From IMG/VR virus record IMGVR_UViG_3300032020_000050, positions 1 to 23,295 of that record: DNA of 23,295 nucleotides, one strand, 5' to 3'. The notes under the pieces are model-generated. The model had not been told where the DNA came from, made no database searches, and saw only the letters and a list, made by a program, of their open reading frames with translations. Source of the stretch: a virus. Position numbers and translations under genes: made by a program. Of the stretch, positions 20,312-23,295 are shown in pieces (position 1 is the stretch's first letter; each line of letters begins with the position of its first letter).

Positions 20312-20782
20312 TTAGGCGTGGATCACGCTCGTAGTTCCGCAGAGCACAAGCATCTTCTCCATCGTCAGAGATGCCGCAGTCGAATCCTCAAGCATCCTGC
20401 CGACGAGTTCCTGTGTCGCCGCTCCGGAACATGCTATCACTGTGCCGCCGACGGCGCAGTCGTTCGTAGTCACGGGCTCGCCCGCATCTATGTCTACGTC
20501 GCTCGAATAGTTCGAGACGTAGACGATGCAACCGAGCATCGCGACCGCCACCTGTTTCCCAGCAGTAGCTTCCGCCGCCGTCACTCCTTGGATTGCGACT
20601 CCGAGAGGGGCTTCTCCCGCCTCGACGACTGCCGCTCGGACAGTCATGGTCACGCCAGTTGCATCTATCGCAACAACCTGACCCGCGGAGATGGCTCCAC
20701 TGGCGATGAAGCTCTGCACATTATTCCCAGCCACTAGAATCGTTTTCATGGTCGCCGGGAATGCTGTTCTGTCGTTTGCCAT
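20312..20782 (-). CDS. Capsid decoration/cement protein (DUF2190-like)
   Basis: A 156-residue protein. AGNNVQSFIASGAISAGQVVAIDATG, then GEAPLGVAIQGVTAAEATAGKQVAVAMLGCIVYV and the closing segment follow the DUF2190 cement protein plan (small beta-barrel that stabilises the capsid). Ala, Val, Thr and Gly dominate. Position between protease-scaffold and capsid genes matches. GGAGGA lies 6-7 nt before the ATG. Assignment from pattern and order; no search was run. Confidence 0.65.
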   Translation of the reverse strand: MANDRTAFPATMKTILVAGNNVQSFIASGAISAGQVVAIDATGVTMTVRAAVVEAGEAPLGVAIQGVTAAEATAGKQVAVAMLGCIVYVSNYSSDVDIDAGEPVTTNDCAVGGTVIACSGAATQELVGRMLEDSTAASLTMEKMLVLCGTTSVIHA

Positions 20783-20813
20783 TTCTCTTTCCTCCTTGTT
20801 TCTTCTTTAGGGT

Positions 20814-22073
20814 TTAGGCTCTCGAAACCTCCCCATCCCGAATCGTCGCCGGAGTCAAAACCTCCAATTCCTTTGCCCGACTCGAAACAGTGTCGCCATT
20901 GCCCGGAAGGGTCTTTGGCGACGCGGGAGTTTTCTCAAGCTCCTTAATCCGCGTTTCATACTCGGCGATCTTGGCCGTCATAGCCTCAACCGCTGTCTTA
21001 TGCGCGGATTCCTCGTCGGTCTTGGACTTCGAAACGGTTTCGAGTTGCTTTGTCAGCTCGGCTTTCTCCGATTCTGCTTTCTTTGCTAGCTCGACCTTTT
21101 CGGTCTCAAGAGCGGCGAGTTTCTGCTCCAGTTCCTTTGTCTCCATGTCTTCCCGCTCCTTCTGTTCTAGTTGTTCGCACTCGGCCGCTTCGTTGCGCTT
21201 CATCTTGCATACAGTACACGCGCCTCGGTCGACCGTCGCGAAACCGTAGAATGCCAAGCTAGCGGCCTCGTACCGCTTCGTCTCTGCATTCCAGACTTCC
21301 TTGCCACCGACCTCTGCTGAGACGTCGGTGACCTCTCCATCTTCAATCATTTGAATGACATCTTTAGACGCCTGCGACCTGCCGTGGAATATCCCATCCA
21401 CGATTATCGCCTTCGTCTCCGCGTCATATCGAGGATTCTTAATCATGCCGATCCTATCAGTGATAGCCCTCGGCGACCCGCCCTGATGCCTCGACCAGAT
21501 GCCTTTTCCTATCCAATTCTCAGCATCCTTTTCGAGTATCCTAGCGGGATAATGCAATGGTGTCCCAATTGCTGAATCCGTCCATGTGCCCTCGGCGAGT
21601 GCTATGATGTTGTTCACCTGCAACCCGCCATTCTTCAAGCGAACGAAGTTCCCCGGGGAAATTGAAATCTCCAATGTCCTCGTCTGCGATATTGGTCTGT
21701 GCTCTAACACATTCTCCATCCTCCGTACCGCGCTCCACGCGATCTTGGCGCACTTCTCTTTATCAGCAGGGTCTTCGGAACCGTGTTGCTTCGAACGACA
21801 GTCTGCATATACCTGCGCGAGAACCGTTGCTTTCTGTTTTGGGAGTTCTCCCGGGTCGGGGGACTTGAAACCCCCGACGGTCGTCAGTTGGCGGATCTCA
21901 TCGAGTGCCGCCGCCTCTTGCTCAAGGTAAAACTCGTTCTCTTCCCTGGCCTCGTGCTGTTTCGGCTTTCCCTCGACATTGCGCATTATGACCGCGCAGT
22001 AACCTTCGGGATTTCCCTTGCTCTTGTTCTTCGCGACGCAATCGGCGAAGTTCTTGTACTCTGCAAACGGCAT
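20814..22073 (-). CDS. Prohead protease fused to scaffold-like coiled coil
   Basis: A 419-residue protein with four zones. Residues 1-30 (YKNFADCVAKNKSKGNPEGYCAVI) are a short Cys-containing module; 80-120 (VYADCRSK..., KEKCAKIAWSAVRRME) resembles the ChaB-type AWxAV motif; 130-290 resemble the HK97 prohead protease family S78, with candidate His 196 (WSRHQGGS), Ser 252 (TDVSAEV) and Asp 282 (TVDRGAC); 295-385 is a long Glu/Lys coiled coil, as in phage scaffolds. The protease would cut scaffold and capsid during maturation. The start at 22073 follows the upstream stop directly. Confidence 0.75.
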   Translation of the reverse strand: MPFAEYKNFADCVAKNKSKGNPEGYCAVIMRNVEGKPKQHEAREENEFYLEQEAAALDEIRQLTTVGGFKSPDPGELPKQKATVLAQVYADCRSKQHGSEDPADKEKCAKIAWSAVRRMENVLEHRPISQTRTLEISISPGNFVRLKNGGLQVNNIIALAEGTWTDSAIGTPLHYPARILEKDAENWIGKGIWSRHQGGSPRAITDRIGMIKNPRYDAETKAIIVDGIFHGRSQASKDVIQMIEDGEVTDVSAEVGGKEVWNAETKRYEAASLAFYGFATVDRGACTVCKMKRNEAAECEQLEQKEREDMETKELEQKLAALETEKVELAKKAESEKAELTKQLETVSKSKTDEESAHKTAVEAMTAKIAEYETRIKELEKTPASPKTLPGNGDTVSSRAKELEVLTPATIRDGEVSRA

Positions 22074-22310
22074 CTACTTCTTCTCCTCCGTTGTTATTGT
22101 GAAATCTCGATATTGATGCGTGCACGTCGATGTCGTGACGGCGTCGAAAGAATACGTCGCACTGACATCTCTTCCCACACAGAGATGGTTCGGTGCTTCG
22201 TCTTCATTGGCGAATACCTGCCCGCACCGATAGCATATTGAGATCTTTGATATTATCAGTTGCTCGGTCACTGCTGGTTCCTTTCGAAACAGTTCTCGTA
22301 GTCGCTTCAT
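22074..22310 (-). CDS. Small zinc-finger protein in head operon
   Basis: A 78-residue protein beginning MKRLRELFRKEPAVTEQ. CYRC at about 29-32 with NHLC at 44-47 gives a C2-HC zinc site. The remaining segment is a beta-hairpin (FTITTEEKK). The ATG overlaps the gpF-like gene stop as ATGA; upstream longer frames are rejected for that reason. Placed between minor head protein and protease, it might be a head-assembly factor. Confidence 0.65.
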   Translation of the reverse strand: MKRLRELFRKEPAVTEQLIISKISICYRCGQVFANEDEAPNHLCVGRDVSATYSFDAVTTSTCTHQYRDFTITTEEKK

Positions 22311-23062
22311 CCTTTCACTCCTGTCTCTATGACTGGTAATAGTATGCACGGGCAGTTCGGATGATACGGGCACGGAGGCGCTTCTCCCATCGCGAACTTC
22401 TGCCCGTCTAATGATTCGCAGTCCTCGCACACGTTCTCTAAATGACTCGTGTACCACTCGACCTCGTCCACGCCGATCTTGTCGTATTGTGTAAGTGCCG
22501 CCCTGTTGAACGCGGTCATGGTCTCCGTTCTAGCAAGCAACCGCGCGCGGTCCCGGCCTATCCCGTCTATCGTCTCGTCGATGTCCCTCGCGATGGATTC
22601 TATCCCTCGCCCGTCCATCACACCGTCGCTTATCGAGCGCATTATGTCGCTGGACATCTTCGTGGTGATCCCGTCCAAGTCGCTTATGTTGCGCTCCTCC
22701 AGTATTGAGATGACCTTCTGGTCGACGGGCATCTGGCTGTAAGCGACTTTCACCCCAGCGGCATTGAGGAATGTCGTCCCCCTTACTGCGCCTGCCGTGT
22801 ACCCCTTCGCGACGTTTCTGTTAATTACCGATTTAGATGGAATGGTAATCGTCGCATTGATGGCATATTCGATGTTCTTCTGCGCTATCGTGTTCGCGAT
22901 AGCAGACGGCTCGGCCATCTCTCGCATACCCAGCCGTTTCTTATAATCCTCTTTGAAGTTGAGAAACAACTTATCCAAGTCGTTCCCGTAGGCGACTCGG
23001 AGCTTCCCCGCAAGACTGGGATCTCGCATCTTGTTGAGGGCTTTCCTCAGTGATGGTACCAT
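22307..23062 (-). CDS. Minor head protein, Mu gpF-like
   Basis: A 251-residue protein from ATG 23062, MVPSLRKALNKMRDPS onwards. The C-terminal half has the gpF head-morphogenesis pattern: RARLLARTETMTAFNRAAL, then VEWYTSHLENVCEDCESLDGQ and APPCPYHPNCPCILLPV (the cysteine/His cluster typical of this family binds metal). The N-terminal half is helical. GAAGGGAATAAG precedes the chosen ATG. It is made alongside the portal and helps start head assembly or is injected with DNA, as known for Mu and SPP1 homologues. Confidence 0.75.
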   Translation of the reverse strand: MVPSLRKALNKMRDPSLAGKLRVAYGNDLDKLFLNFKEDYKKRLGMREMAEPSAIANTIAQKNIEYAINATITIPSKSVINRNVAKGYTAGAVRGTTFLNAAGVKVAYSQMPVDQKVISILEERNISDLDGITTKMSSDIMRSISDGVMDGRGIESIARDIDETIDGIGRDRARLLARTETMTAFNRAALTQYDKIGVDEVEWYTSHLENVCEDCESLDGQKFAMGEAPPCPYHPNCPCILLPVIETGVKG

Positions 23063-23295
23063 CTTATTCCCTTCGTGAGACGAACACTTCGCATCCTTGC
23101 GGCACGCATTGAAAGTGAACCGGAAAAGGGATAAGCGGACCATTCGCTCTCGCCTGTCCAAATGTTATAGTTGAGTACGACTTCAGTGGCATAAACCTCG
23201 CATGGGGCGAGTGGAGGGGTTTCGTAGTCGAGGGTCGCCTCTGCCGCGTAGACATCGCACGCCACGACGGGATTGTAGTTGAGGATTGCTTCAGC
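23047..23295 (-). CDS. Repetitive C-terminal fragment of an unknown protein (partial)
   Basis: The frame enters from the right edge and ends after 82 codons, overlapping the gpF-like start by 16 nt. It contains a short repeat: AEAILNYN...CDVYA, AEATLDYE...CEVYA, TEVVLNYN, with units of 17 and 19 residues and the conserved segment C(D/E)VYA. The rest is basic (RAARMRSVRLTKG). It could be the end of a portal-linked or decoration protein. Most of the gene lies outside the window, so its identity cannot be fixed. Confidence 0.5.
   Translation of the reverse strand, partial: AEAILNYNPVVACDVYAAEATLDYETPPLAPCEVYATEVVLNYNIWTGESEWSAYPFSGSLSMRAARMRSVRLTKGIRWYHH

Noticed and set aside
19534-20334. 266-codon plus-strand frame
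   Set aside because: Exact antisense of the major capsid gene; GC-rich codon bias keeps the opposite frame open. The translation is Arg/His/Ser-rich without a plausible fold.

Overview
The window looks like part of the genome of a tailed double-stranded DNA virus (Caudoviricetes, HK97-type capsid), or a provirus of that kind, most likely infecting an archaeon. The archaeal inference rests on TATA/BRE-like promoters (TTTATATA, TTAAATAT) about 25 nt upstream of plausible leaders, a very high density of tiny zinc-ribbon proteins, and Shine-Dalgarno motifs with ATGA/GTGA coupling. No host gene, integrase, tRNA, terminase or complete portal gene is visible, so the host assignment is inference and no species is proposed.

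Layout. Almost everything is on the minus strand and reads right to left. From the right edge (23295) to 7150 runs the late operon: the end of an unknown repetitive protein, a Mu gpF-like minor head protein, a small zinc protein, a prohead protease fused to a scaffold-like coiled coil, a capsid cement protein, the major capsid protein, a block of surface or adhesin-like proteins (beta-solenoid protein, GH43-like five-bladed propeller) with a four-helix membrane protein, a neck adaptor fused to a beta domain, a gp10-like protein, a tail terminator, the tail tube, a coiled-coil/TM protein, a probable tail chaperone, two short tape-measure-like proteins, a second G8-like surface protein and a large tail hub/tip protein. 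No conventional long tape-measure gene is present, which suggests a very short tail.

The segment 6367-6928 is a non-coding control region. It carries four copies of a 12-bp-arm dyad (half-site close to TTCSGTTRGTAA), with a fifth copy at 5797-5822 just upstream of an internal promoter. The only rightward gene (6929-7147, two-TM protein) starts next to two of these dyads and converges with the end of the late operon.

From 6366 to the left edge lies a tightly packed early-type operon of about 21 small genes, most overlapping by ATGA or GTGA. At least a dozen encode proteins under 100 residues with CxxC zinc knuckles. Others include a putative ATP-grasp enzyme, a SemiSWEET/PQ-loop membrane protein, a PD-(D/E)XK-like nuclease, a possible ribbon-helix-helix DNA-binding protein, and a DUF7666-like protein carrying 19 tandem xSVx tetrapeptides encoded by a 12-bp repeat. 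Many of these genes were too short for ordinary ORF calling and were read directly from the sequence.
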